Shown here: piece by piece, positions 14,724 to 22,386 of the stretch
How positions within the stretch are numbered: position 1 is the first letter of the stretch
Layout: each line of letters opens with the position of its first letter
Notes under the pieces: generated by a model
The model's database searches: none
The model's input: only the letters and a program-made list of their open reading frames with translations
Told to the model about the DNA's origin: nothing
From: an uncultured Faecalibacterium sp.
Lineage (GTDB): Bacteria > Bacillota > Clostridia > Oscillospirales > Ruminococcaceae
NCBI GenBank assembly: GCA_934539245.1
Contig: CAKTCK010000023.1
Span: 1 to 30,703 of the forward strand
Direction of reading: 5' to 3'
DNA length: 30,703 nt
Position numbers and translations under genes: made by a program

Positions 14724-16523
14724 ATGAGTATGAACACGGTTCCCGAGCGTCTGGCCGCGCTGCGTGCCGCTATGCAGGCAAACGGCGTGGACGTCTATCT
14801 GATCCCGGTGGGCGACCCGCATTCCAGCGAGTATCTGCCCGACCACTACACCTCCCTGACCTATTTCTCCGGCTTCCACGGTGAGAACTCCAACTTTGTG
14901 GTCACCATGACCGAGAGCGCCGTCTGGGCAGACGGCCGGTACTTTGTGCAGGCTGAAAAGGAGATCGCCGGCACCGAGATCCAGCTGATGCGCATGGGTG
15001 AGCCGGGCGTGCCTACCGCCGAGGAATACTGCGGCAAGGTGCTGCCCGAGGGCGGCACGCTGGGTCTGTGCGGCCTGACCGCCAACTGTGCACTGGTCAA
15101 TAACCTGAAAAAGGAGCTGGCGCCCAAGCACGGCAGCATCAAGACCCTGTTTTTGGAGGACGAGCTGTGGGTGGAGGGCCGCCCTGCCCGCCCGGCTACC
15201 CCGGCATGGATCCTGCCCAAGGAGTATGCAGGCTTCTCCCCGGCAGAAAAGCTGGAGCAGCTGCGCGGCAAGCTGAAGGAGCAGGGCTGCACCGCCCAGC
15301 TGGTGGGCAAGCTGGATAATCTGGCATGGCTTTTGAACCTGCGCGCCATGGATATCGAGTGCACCCCCTACGCCATGGCCTACTGCTACGTTACCCCCAA
15401 CCGCGCTGTGCTGTTCATCAATCAGGCGCGGGTCACCCCGGAGGCCAAGGCAGAACTGGAGGCCAACGGCGTGACGCTGGCCGACTACGACAGCATTCTG
15501 GACGTGATGGCTGCCGAGACCGAGCCGCAGACCGTGCTGGCTGAGAGTGCTACCGTGAACTACGCCGTGTATCAGGTGCTGGAAAACAACCCCGCCCTGA
15601 CCGTGAAGGACGCCGCCGACCCCCTGCTGGCCATGAAGGGCGTGAAGAACGAGGTGGAGCTGGCACACCTGCGCGAGTCCCATCTGCGGGACGCCGTGGC
15701 CATGGTGCGGTTCCAGATCGAGCTGGAAAACCGTCTGGCTTCCGGCGAAGAGCTGACCGAGCTGACCGTGGACGAAATCTTGCACAAGTACCGCAGCGCG
15801 GATGACAAGTTCCTTGTGGAGAGCTTTGGCACCATTGCAGCTTACGGCGGCAACGCAGCCATGATGCACTACCACGCCACCCCGGAGGATCACGCCGTCT
15901 TGCAGCGCAAGGGCTTTTTGCTGGTGGACAGCGGTGCTACCTACATGGACGGCACCACCGACATCACCCGCACCTACCCGCTGGGCGAGCTGACCGAGGA
16001 CGAGCGGCTGTTCTATACCTGGACTTTGCAGTGCCACATCGACATTGCCAAGGCCGTCTGGCTGGATTACTGCGATTGCCACATGCTGGACACCATTGCC
16101 CGCGAGCCGCTGTGGCGTCACCTCATCAACTACCGCTGCGGCACCGGCCACAGCGTCAGCTTTGTGGGCAACGTCCATGAGGGTCCCCACGCTTTGAACG
16201 GCCGCAACACCACCCTGATGCGCCCGGGCATGATCGTCACCGACGAGCCCGGCGTGTACGAAGCCGGAGAGGTGGGCATCCGCATCGAGAACGAGATCGA
16301 GTGCTACCACAAGGCCGACAACCAGTACGGCACCTTCCTCGCCTTCCGTCCCATCACCTTTGTGCCCATTGCCACCTCGCCCATCGTGCCCGGCGTGCTG
16401 GACAAGGAGCAGGTCGCATGGCTGAACGACTACCACCGCAAGGTGTTCGAGCAGCTGGCACCCCGCCTGACCGAGGACGAGCGTGCATGGCTGGCTGAGA
16501 AGTGTGCCGCCATCGGCTGCTGA
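14724..16523 (+). CDS. Xaa-Pro aminopeptidase, M24 family (PepP-like)
   Basis: A cytoplasmic metallopeptidase that removes N-terminal residues before proline. At 599 residues it is of the long type, with two creatinase-like N-terminal domains (first starts ERLAALRAAMQANGVDVYLIP; second covers about 160-310) and a C-terminal pita-bread catalytic domain. The two-metal ligands are visible: the aspartates in DSGATYMDGTTD (about residues 402 and 413), the histidine in GTGHSVS (about 476), and glutamates in TDEPGVYEAGEVG and RIENE. HEGP near 490 is also typical. GAAAGAGG is the ribosome site; the ATG at 14730 is a possible second start. It stands alone between a repeat element and a terminator. Confidence 0.93.
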   Translation: MSMNTVPERLAALRAAMQANGVDVYLIPVGDPHSSEYLPDHYTSLTYFSGFHGENSNFVVTMTESAVWADGRYFVQAEKEIAGTEIQLMRMGEPGVPTAEEYCGKVLPEGGTLGLCGLTANCALVNNLKKELAPKHGSIKTLFLEDELWVEGRPARPATPAWILPKEYAGFSPAEKLEQLRGKLKEQGCTAQLVGKLDNLAWLLNLRAMDIECTPYAMAYCYVTPNRAVLFINQARVTPEAKAELEANGVTLADYDSILDVMAAETEPQTVLAESATVNYAVYQVLENNPALTVKDAADPLLAMKGVKNEVELAHLRESHLRDAVAMVRFQIELENRLASGEELTELTVDEILHKYRSADDKFLVESFGTIAAYGGNAAMMHYHATPEDHAVLQRKGFLLVDSGATYMDGTTDITRTYPLGELTEDERLFYTWTLQCHIDIAKAVWLDYCDCHMLDTIAREPLWRHLINYRCGTGHSVSFVGNVHEGPHALNGRNTTLMRPGMIVTDEPGVYEAGEVGIRIENEIECYHKADNQYGTFLAFRPITFVPIATSPIVPGVLDKEQVAWLNDYHRKVFEQLAPRLTEDERAWLAEKCAAIGC

Positions 16524-16570
16524 AAACAGCTGCCGCTTGTGCGTTAAAGCGTAAACTGCTATAAAAATCC

Positions 16571-16614
16571 AAACGGTCTGGATCCTGTATGGCACAGGGT
16601 TCAGACCGTTTTTG
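16571..16614 (+). terminator. Intrinsic terminator of the M24 peptidase gene
   Basis: An 18-bp stem, AAACGGTCTGGATCCTGT (16571-16588) with ACAGGGTTCAGACCGTTT, two G/U wobbles allowed, then TTTTT. Confidence 0.85.
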
Positions 16615-16644
16615 GTAAAATAAATCTTTATGGCAAAACGTTCC

Positions 16645-16673
16645 TTGACATTATCGGTTTTATCCGATAAAAT
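16645..16673 (+). promoter_or_regulatory. Toxin-antitoxin promoter with embedded palindromic operator
   Basis: A consensus TTGACA (16645-16650), a 17-base spacer and TAAAAT (16668-16673). The spacer and the first bases of the -10 form a perfect inverted repeat, TTATCGG (16651-16657) and CCGATAA (16664-16670), six bases apart. This is where an autorepressing HTH antitoxin would bind. Confidence 0.8.
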
Positions 16674-16706
16674 ATAGATAGAAAGATTCGGTGTGAGGAT
16701 GTAAAA

Positions 16707-17066
16707 ATGCGGGAATACGATGTTGACTTCTTCATAAGGGAGAATGGCGATTGCCCGGTAAAAGAGTTTTTGCTCTCCCTTGACAAAAAGATGAGGGCAA
16801 AACTTTTGGTGGAACTCGACCTGCTGGAAGAAAACGGTCCCCAGCTCAGAGAGCCCTATTCAAAGCATCTTGAGGACGGGATCTTTGAGCTCCGGGCAAA
16901 GCAGGGGTCGGACATCACGCGCGTGCTGTACTTCTTCTTTGTAGGAAAGAAGATCGTCCTCACAAACGGATTCACAAAGAAAACCCAGAAAACACCCCGC
17001 GCTGAGATAGCAACCGCGAAAAAATACCGTGCGGAATACATAGAGCGAAAGGAGAACCTCTCATGA
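16707..17066 (+). CDS. RelE/HigB-type toxin (phage Gp49-like family)
   Basis: A 119-residue basic protein with the Gp49-like/HigB architecture (PF05973 type): N-terminal CPVKEFLLSL and a central LEDGIFELRAKQGSDITRVLYFFFVGKKIVLTNGF core with conserved ELR and R residues, then KKTQKTPRAEI, which closely matches the end of this family. Relatives are ribosome-dependent mRNA endonucleases. The toxin gene comes first and overlaps the antitoxin gene by four bases (ATGA), the typical reversed order of HigBA-like modules. The ribosome site (GTGAGGATG) is weak, as is often the case. Base composition is more A+T-rich than neighbouring genes, which suggests acquisition by transfer. Confidence 0.87.
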   Translation: MREYDVDFFIRENGDCPVKEFLLSLDKKMRAKLLVELDLLEENGPQLREPYSKHLEDGIFELRAKQGSDITRVLYFFFVGKKIVLTNGFTKKTQKTPRAEIATAKKYRAEYIERKENLS

Positions 17067-17353
17067 GTGACTTTAGAAAATTCCTTGATGAACAGCTTGA
17101 GGACCCGGAGCTCAAGGCTGAATGGGATGCTTTGCAGCCGGAACGCGCACTGGTCCAAGCCATGATCGATGCGCGCAAGCGCACCGGCATGACGCAGCAG
17201 CAGCTGGCAGAGAAAACCGGCATCTCGCAATCCGATATCAGCAAATTTGAAACCGGAGGCGGCAATCCTTCCATCAAGACCTTGCAGCGTCTGGCGGCAG
17301 GCATGGGAATGATCCTTCAGGTCGAATTTAAGCCTGTCACAAGCACCCACTGA
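17063..17353 (+). CDS. XRE-family HTH antitoxin
   Basis: A 96-residue protein. Its C-terminal two thirds is a Cro/C1-type helix-turn-helix: residues about 33-85, TGMTQQQLAEKTGISQSDISKFETGGGNPSIKTLQRLAAGMG, with the recognition helix in SQSDISKFE. The N-terminal 30 residues (DFRKFLDEQLEDPELKAEWDAL) resemble the toxin-binding region of HigA-like antitoxins. It should neutralise the toxin and repress the operon through the TTATCGG/CCGATAA palindrome at 16651-16670. Start codon overlaps the toxin stop. No terminator of its own is evident before the next gene at 17434. Confidence 0.88.
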   Translation: MSDFRKFLDEQLEDPELKAEWDALQPERALVQAMIDARKRTGMTQQQLAEKTGISQSDISKFETGGGNPSIKTLQRLAAGMGMILQVEFKPVTSTH

Positions 17354-17433
17354 GCCGCAGGCATGTTCCGTTTTGACAGGCATTATTTTTGAAAATCGCG
17401 GTAGATCGTCTACCCTGCAAAGGAACCCAAACC

Positions 17434-18153
17434 ATGATCTTTCACATTGCGATATGCAGCCCGGACGGGACGCTGCGCAGCAGGCTGGAGCACCAGTGCA
17501 TGGAGTTTTTCGCCCGGCGGGAGGACGCCTGCATCGTAGAGCAGCTGCAAAGCCCGGAGGCGCTTTTGCAGCAGGATGCCGCCGGGCTGCGGTACGAGCT
17601 GTACCTCATTGAGCTTGCGGCGGTAGCCCGGCCCGACGGGCTTACGGCGGCGGCAGAGCTGCGCCGCCGGGGACGCCGCAGCCCGCTGGCCTTTGTGGCA
17701 CGCACCCCGGCACACGCATACAGCGCCTACCGGGTGGACGCCATGCAGTATTTGCTGCAGCCGGTGCACCAACCGGAGATCTCTGCCCTGCTCAAGCGGG
17801 CGGTGGAGCCGGAATACGGCCCCACCCTTACCGTGACCACCGCAGACGGCGTGCGGGCGCTGGCTTATGCAGAAATCGAATATCTGGAATGCACCCATCA
17901 TATCGTGCACTTTCACCTGACCACCGGGGAGGATGTAGCATCCCTCTCGCTGCGGGTGCCCTTTTCCGCTGTGGCGCAGCCGCTGCTGGCAGACGGCCGC
18001 TTTGTGCAGCCGCACCGCTCCTATGTGGTCAATCTGGAAGCGGTACAGCTGCTGGCACCCGGCGAGGTACGGATGCGCAGCGGGGCACGCATTCCCATCC
18101 CCCGCGGGCGGGAAGCTGCCGTCCGGGAGGCTTTCTGCGCCCGGGTAGGGTAA
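17434..18153 (+). CDS. LytTR-type DNA-binding regulator with degenerate receiver domain
   Basis: A 240-residue protein with a response-regulator-like N-terminal domain (1-120) and a C-terminal LytTR domain (about 130-238), seen as VRALAYAEIEYLECTHHIVHFHL and FVQPHRSYVVNLEAV. LytTR proteins bind direct repeats and usually control exported factors or quorum systems. In the receiver, the first acidic residue remains (SPDG, D11). The phosphorylated aspartate position carries glutamate (LIEL, E60), and the conserved lysine is glutamine (YLLQP, Q109). It therefore probably does not respond to phosphorylation; glutamate may mimic the active state. No histidine kinase is nearby. The start at 17434 has AAAGGA nine bases before it; an upstream in-frame ATG at 17389 lacks this. 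Confidence 0.85.
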   Translation: MIFHIAICSPDGTLRSRLEHQCMEFFARREDACIVEQLQSPEALLQQDAAGLRYELYLIELAAVARPDGLTAAAELRRRGRRSPLAFVARTPAHAYSAYRVDAMQYLLQPVHQPEISALLKRAVEPEYGPTLTVTTADGVRALAYAEIEYLECTHHIVHFHLTTGEDVASLSLRVPFSAVAQPLLADGRFVQPHRSYVVNLEAVQLLAPGEVRMRSGARIPIPRGREAAVREAFCARVG

Positions 18154-18170
18154 GAACTGCGCATAAGAAC

Positions 18171-18219
18171 AAAAAGGCTGCTGCACATCGTTTTAGTCGA
18201 AAGTGCAGCAGCCTTTTTT
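18171..18219. terminator. Bidirectional intrinsic terminator
   Basis: The arms AAAAAGGCTGCTGCAC (18171-18186) and GTGCAGCAGCCTTTTT (18203-18218) are perfectly complementary, with T-tracts on both strands. It separates the LytTR gene from the converging exchanger gene. Confidence 0.9.
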
Positions 18220-18240
18220 CAGGAAGTATCTCCGGGGATG

Positions 18241-19215
18241 TCACATGGTAAACTGGATGGCGCAGAAGGCAGCGTAGATGCACAGCAGGATAATGCCCTG
18301 TGCACGGGACAGCTTGCCGCGCTTCAGTGCGGGAAGGGTCATGATCATCATGACAGCCAGCATGACCGGGATCTCCAGCACAAGGCTGGAATTGATGCCG
18401 AACAGGGTGGAACTCTGCGGCACGGTGAAGGGTGCCAGTGTAACGGACACGCCGCTGACCAGCACCAGATTGAACACGTTTGCGCCCACGATGTTGCCAA
18501 GGGACAAATCGCTGCAGCCCTTGACCAACGAGGTGATGGCGGTGACCAGCTCCGGCAGGGAGGTGCCCAGTGCCACAAAGGTCAGCGCAATGACCGACTC
18601 CGGCACGCCCAGTGCCTGTGCGATGAGGGTGCCGTTATCCACCAGCAGGTTTGCGCCCAGTGCGATCAGCACAGCACCCAGCACCAGCAGCACCAGCGTT
18701 TTGGCAAGGGACATCTCTTCCCCGGCGCTTTCAGCCTCGGCCTCCGCTTCGGCGGCGGCAGGGGCTTTTTTCATCTGCAATACGTTTGCCACCATGTAAG
18801 CCACGAACATGGCAAGCATCACAAAGCCCAGCGGGCGGGTGAACTCGCCCATGGCATAGGCTGCCACGCAGTAGATGGCGGCTGCGGCAAAGAAGAAGGC
18901 TACCGGCACCCGCAGGGTCTTGGGGTCTACCTTGCCCGGACGGACAGCGATGGTGATGGCGGCGATCAGGGCAGAGTTGCAGATGACCGAGCCGATGGCG
19001 TTGCCGTAGGCGATCTCACCATGGCCGGACACAGCGGACATGGTGGACACCATGACCTCCGGCAGGGTGGTGCCGATGGACACCACCGTTGCGCCGATAA
19101 GCAGCTCCGGCAGGTGGAAGCGCCGTGCCAGTGCCGAAGCACCGTCCACGAACCAGTCGCCGCCCTTGATCAGAAACAGCAGACCGACGATAAATAACAA
19201 TACAGGAACCAGCAT
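18241..19215 (-). CDS. CaCA-family sodium/calcium-type exchanger (YrbG-like)
   Basis: A 324-residue inner-membrane antiporter with two inverted halves of about five helices each. The alpha-1 repeat is SIGTTLPEVMVSTMSA followed by GNAIGSVICNSALI, and alpha-2 is ALGTSLPELVTAITS followed by GNIVGANVFNLVLV. Both keep the glutamate that binds the cation. A charged Ala/Glu linker (residues about 140-160) separates the halves. It moves Ca2+ (or another cation) against Na+, K+ or H+. The start at 19215 is preferred over one at 19278 because AGGAG lies just before it and the family begins there. It is the last gene of a probable unit with the VOC and SLC13-type genes, 95 bases after the VOC gene. Confidence 0.92.
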   Translation of the reverse strand: MLVPVLLFIVGLLFLIKGGDWFVDGASALARRFHLPELLIGATVVSIGTTLPEVMVSTMSAVSGHGEIAYGNAIGSVICNSALIAAITIAVRPGKVDPKTLRVPVAFFFAAAAIYCVAAYAMGEFTRPLGFVMLAMFVAYMVANVLQMKKAPAAAEAEAEAESAGEEMSLAKTLVLLVLGAVLIALGANLLVDNGTLIAQALGVPESVIALTFVALGTSLPELVTAITSLVKGCSDLSLGNIVGANVFNLVLVSGVSVTLAPFTVPQSSTLFGINSSLVLEIPVMLAVMMIMTLPALKRGKLSRAQGIILLCIYAAFCAIQFTM

Positions 19216-19310
19216 AATTTTTCTCCTCTGAATTTTCGCGGGGCGTGAACCCACAGAACCGGGAACGGATCGCTCCATCCCCGGTTCTGCACAAGATCGG
19301 TCAGTTGGCG

Positions 19311-19658
19311 TTATTTCTGCATGATGTGGATGGCAAAACCGCCGTACTCGCCGTCAAGATACACATTCTTGATGCGGCCGTCCTCAAAATAGGCGGCAGT
19401 CTCCATGCGGAAGCTAAAGCCATTTTCCTCCAGCTCTTCCATCGCAGCCTTCAGGTCGGGGGTGCGCATTGCGATGTGGCCGTTCTTGCCCAGAAAGGGG
19501 CTCTTCATGCACTCGAAATAGCTGCCGGCAAACTCGGATTTCTGTCCGTGGCGGGGCTCGATGTTGAACAGCTTGCACAGCAGCAGCGCCAGCTGCTCGG
19601 CCTCGCCTGCGTTGTCGGTGTTGATGCCGACGTGCTCCAGCTCAAACGTGTTTTTCAT
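19311..19658 (-). CDS. Stand-alone VOC (glyoxalase-fold) protein resembling the VOC extension of KDPG aldolases
   Basis: A 115-residue vicinal-oxygen-chelate domain. It has ELEHVGINTDN, then FAGSYFECMKSPFLGKNGHIAMRTPDL, and ends GEYGGFAIHIMQK. From memory of the family, this pattern (a VGINT start, MKSP-LGKNGHIA, then GGFAIH) is that of the VOC domain found fused to the C-terminus of some Firmicute 2-keto-3-deoxy-6-phosphogluconate aldolases. Here it is encoded alone, between a DASS-type transporter (15 bases upstream) and the exchanger, close to an acid-sugar catabolic operon. It may be an isomerase/lyase accessory or regulate an aldolase. Metal ligands are not certain. Function is inference; the fold assignment is fairly secure. 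Confidence 0.78.
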   Translation of the reverse strand: MKNTFELEHVGINTDNAGEAEQLALLLCKLFNIEPRHGQKSEFAGSYFECMKSPFLGKNGHIAMRTPDLKAAMEELEENGFSFRMETAAYFEDGRIKNVYLDGEYGGFAIHIMQK

Positions 19659-19673
19659 TTGGTGTTTCTCCTG

Positions 19674-20954
19674 TTACTTCATGGGGAAGATCAGCACAGC
19701 GCCCACCGTCAGCGCCAGCAGACGGATGAAGTACTGCGGAATGGTGAACTTCCAGAACTCGGTGATCTTGTAGTCACCGGCGCCCATGATCATGGCGGGC
19801 ATACCGTCAATGGGCAGGAAGTGTCCGCACCAGCCGGAGACCACGATAGCGGCAGCGGCTGCGGTGGGGTCCAGACCCAGATTGACGCAGGTGGCAATGG
19901 CCATGGGAGCAAAGACATACACGGTGCCAATGGTGGAACCGGTCAGGGTTGCCAGCACACTGGTCAGGATGCAGAAGGCGAAGATCAGCACGAAGGGGTT
20001 GACGTTGGTGCCCAGCATCTTGGCAACGGTCTCGCCGACCAGACTGGTCAGGCCGGTGTTGCCCAGTGCATCGGCGATGCCGATGACGCCTGCGGACATC
20101 AGGATGATGGGTGCGCTGATGGAGTTGCGGATCTCGTTGAAGTCCATGACGCCGGAGATCAGGATGACGCCCACAGCCAGACCGGTGATGGCGTAGCCTG
20201 CGTCGCCGATCTTGCTCTGCAGGATCATGCCCACAACGGCAAGCACAAAGCTAAAGTAGGTGATGAGCTCCTGATTCTTGGTCAGGGCGACTTTCTGCTC
20301 ACCAGCGTGGAGGGCTTCTTCCTTGGCCTCGGCAATGGGGTGGTCGGGCATGATCTTATAGGCCAGAATGCACCACAGCAGGAAACCGGCGGACAGGCAC
20401 AGGTTGACCAGAGAGAACTTGACCAGATTGACGTTTGCCACAACGCCTGCGCTTTCCAGAACGGCGATGACGATGCCGTACTGCAAGGCAGTGTTGAAGG
20501 GCAGCAGCGGATGGTTTGCTGCAAAGCCCGCAGGCATCAGAACCTTGGACGGGGGCAGCTGCTTGGAGTAGGGCAGGGTGGACAGCAGGCCGATGACCAG
20601 CACATAGTAGGCGGTGGAACCGGTGCCGAACAGGCTGCAGCCCAGCATGACGATGAGGATCAGCAGGACGTAAGCCTTAAAGCCGCCCTTGCTTGCCATG
20701 TTGAAGATGGTCTGCTTGAACTTGACGATGAAGCTGGTTTTCTGCAAAGCCGCGATGATGGCCATGAAGGATGCCAGCATAACGATGGTGGGGTTTGCGA
20801 AGCCGCCGAAGGCGGTCTTGATGTCGGTAACGCCGAACACCACCAGCAGCAGCAGCGCCAGCAGCGGGGGTGCACCGAAGGGCAGTTTATCCACCATGAT
20901 CAGGATGATCATGAGGACGGTCACTGCCAAAGCAATGATCATGGGAAGTGTCAT
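19674..20954 (-). CDS. SLC13/DASS-type anion transporter
   Basis: A 426-residue permease with about 11-12 hydrophobic segments and the two-halved pattern of the ion-transporter superfamily (DASS/ArsB-like). Landmarks are FANPTIVMLASFMAIIAAL, a first substrate-loop region (GCSLFGTGSTAYYVL and MPAGFAANHPLLPFNTAL), IGIADALGNTGL, and a second loop LATLTGSTIGTVYVFAPM. Members carry di- and tricarboxylates or other small organic anions with sodium. Placement beside kinase, PdxA2 and aldolase genes suggests an acid sugar such as a threonate, erythronate or aldonate, by inference. AAGGAGG lies before the ATG. It heads the unit with the VOC and exchanger genes and has its own promoter with several palindromes. 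Confidence 0.82.
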   Translation of the reverse strand: MTLPMIIALAVTVLMIILIMVDKLPFGAPPLLALLLLVVFGVTDIKTAFGGFANPTIVMLASFMAIIAALQKTSFIVKFKQTIFNMASKGGFKAYVLLILIVMLGCSLFGTGSTAYYVLVIGLLSTLPYSKQLPPSKVLMPAGFAANHPLLPFNTALQYGIVIAVLESAGVVANVNLVKFSLVNLCLSAGFLLWCILAYKIMPDHPIAEAKEEALHAGEQKVALTKNQELITYFSFVLAVVGMILQSKIGDAGYAITGLAVGVILISGVMDFNEIRNSISAPIILMSAGVIGIADALGNTGLTSLVGETVAKMLGTNVNPFVLIFAFCILTSVLATLTGSTIGTVYVFAPMAIATCVNLGLDPTAAAAAIVVSGWCGHFLPIDGMPAMIMGAGDYKITEFWKFTIPQYFIRLLALTVGAVLIFPMK

Positions 20955-21211
20955 AGAACGTGTCCTCCTTTTTTGTGTCCGCAGTCCCTGTTGTGCAAGA
21001 GCCCGACCCTTTGCACAATTCCGCTGCGGCTTTCTTGATTAAAAGTATATAGTTTTCCGCCGTGTGTCACAATCATTTTTTGGCTTGTTGCGTTCTTTTT
21101 TGAAACATATTCAGAATTTGTTCAATTTCTTTGTCGCAATGTGTCACATCCTGAAACACATTGCGGTTAGCTTTGGCTGATTCGTTGCTTTTTGAAACAG
21201 AGCACAAACCA
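20955..21211 (-). promoter_or_regulatory. Transporter promoter with three operator-like palindromes
   Basis: Minus-strand promoter: TTGTGA (21072-21067), 17 bases, TATACT (21049-21044). A TGTGTCACA near-palindrome (21063-21071) covers the -35, and the same nine bases recur at 21140-21148. Farther upstream is a perfect 10-bp inverted repeat, CGCAATGTGT (21135-21144) and ACACATTGCG (21156-21165). In the leader, TTGTGCAA (20991-20998) and TTGCACAA (21011-21018) are inverted with a 12-base spacer. TTTGAAAC occurs at 21099-21106 and 21191-21198. These look like sites for the PrpR-like and GntR regulators of the locus, but no site can be assigned to either. Confidence 0.65.
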
Positions 21212-21246
21212 GAAAAAGCCGCCGCACCGTACGGGGTGCAGCGGCT
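21212..21246 (-). terminator. Intrinsic terminator of the acid-sugar operon
   Basis: The arms AGCCGCCGCACC (21217-21228) and GGTGCAGCGGCT (21235-21246), with one mismatch, are followed on the minus strand by TTTTTCT. It lies 41 bases after the pdxA2 stop. Confidence 0.8.
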
Positions 21247-21287
21247 CTCTCTGGAAGAAAATGAAGAATTGTTGGGATGAGGATAAC

Positions 21288-22358
21288 TTAGTTGGCGCGG
21301 CCGGTCATCTTGACCGCATACTTGATGGCGTTGACAAGGCTCAGCTCGTTGCCGTTGCCCTTGCCGGCGTGGTAGAAATCGGTGCCGTGATCCACGCTGG
21401 CGCGGATGATGGGCAGACCCAGTGTGACGTTGACGCCCTCCACGGCCTTCCACTCCTGCTTTTCGCGGTCGTAGACAAAGCCCACGGTCTTGAGCGGGAT
21501 GTGACCCTGATCGTGGTACATGCACACCACGATATCGTACCAGCCGCCGATGGCCTGCGAGAACACGCTGTCCGGCGGGCAGGGGCCCACGACACCGGTA
21601 ATGCCCTCGGCCTTGGCAGCCTCGATGGCGGGGGTGATCTCCTCGATCTCCTCCCGGCCGAACAGGCCGTTCTCACCGCAGTGGGGGTTCAGACCTGCCA
21701 CGGCAATGCGGGGATTCTCGATGCCCATATCCTTGCAGGCCTTGTTGGCGATCTCGATGACCTCCAGCACGCGGTCCTTCTTGACCCGGTCGCAGGCTTC
21801 CCGCAGGGAAACGTGGGTGGAAACGTGCACCACGCGCAGGTCGTGATGTGCCAGCATCATGGTGTACTTTTTGGTGTGGGTGTAGGTGGCGTAGATCTCG
21901 GTGTGGCCGTCAAAGTGGGTGTAGCCGTCCGACTTTTCGCCGTGGTAGTACTCCAGCGCCTTGTTCATGGCTTCCTTGTTCAGGGCGTTGGTGCAGGTGG
22001 CGTCCACCTCACCCGCCATAGCCAGTTCGATGACCTTTTTCACGCACTGGAAGGCTGCGTTGCCGCCCTCCACGCTGACCTTTGCCATCTCGAACTTGCT
22101 GATGTCCTCGATCAGATCCAGATGCAGCACGTCGATGGTGCCGGGGGTAAACAGGGCATCCGACACCTTCTCGCAGCGGTGGATGACGATGTCCTCGCGG
22201 CCAACGAATTTCTTGGCCTGCTCCATCACCTTCACATCGCCCACAACGATGGGGCGGCAGTAGCTGTACTGCTCCGGGTCAGCCAGAGCCTTGATGGTGA
22301 TCTCCGGGCCGGAACCGGCGGGATCGCCCATGGTAATACCGACAATGGGTTTATTCAT
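21288..22358 (-). CDS. pdxA2: PdxA2-type 4-phosphate acid-sugar dehydrogenase
   Basis: A 356-residue member of the PdxA (4-hydroxythreonine-4-phosphate dehydrogenase) family. The N-terminus GITMGDPAGSGPEITIKAL, FDGHTEIYA, AGLNPHCGENGLFG and CMYHDQGHIPLK are the family's nucleotide-, substrate- and metal-site motifs. PdxA2 proteins next to DUF1537 kinases oxidise and decarboxylate 4-phospho-D-threonate or D-erythronate to dihydroxyacetone phosphate, rather than serving vitamin B6 synthesis (shown for other bacteria by the DUF1537 studies). The presence of the kinase in the same operon supports that role here. It lies 28 bases after the aldolase gene and is the last gene before the terminator. 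Exact substrate stereochemistry is not readable. Confidence 0.9.
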   Translation of the reverse strand: MNKPIVGITMGDPAGSGPEITIKALADPEQYSYCRPIVVGDVKVMEQAKKFVGREDIVIHRCEKVSDALFTPGTIDVLHLDLIEDISKFEMAKVSVEGGNAAFQCVKKVIELAMAGEVDATCTNALNKEAMNKALEYYHGEKSDGYTHFDGHTEIYATYTHTKKYTMMLAHHDLRVVHVSTHVSLREACDRVKKDRVLEVIEIANKACKDMGIENPRIAVAGLNPHCGENGLFGREEIEEITPAIEAAKAEGITGVVGPCPPDSVFSQAIGGWYDIVVCMYHDQGHIPLKTVGFVYDREKQEWKAVEGVNVTLGLPIIRASVDHGTDFYHAGKGNGNELSLVNAIKYAVKMTGRAN

Positions 22359-22386
22359 AACAGCCTTCTCCTTGCTTCAGCGCGTT

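Noticed and set aside
14583..16595. Long minus-strand open frame of about 670 codons opposite the M24 peptidase
   Set aside because: It is an antisense shadow of a high-GC gene. The peptidase on the plus strand has complete catalytic motifs, a promoter and a terminator.
19245..21038. Long plus-strand open frame rich in Gln, His, Asp and Gly
   Set aside because: Composition is typical of antisense to membrane-protein genes. The opposite strand codes clear transporter and VOC proteins with ribosome sites.
20955..21211. Sigma-54 (-24/-12) promoter for the transporter or kinase operon, expected from the PrpR-like regulator
   Set aside because: No TGGCAC-N5-TTGC pattern was found there or in 27019-27235; sigma-70 type elements fit, and the regulator lacks GAFTGA.
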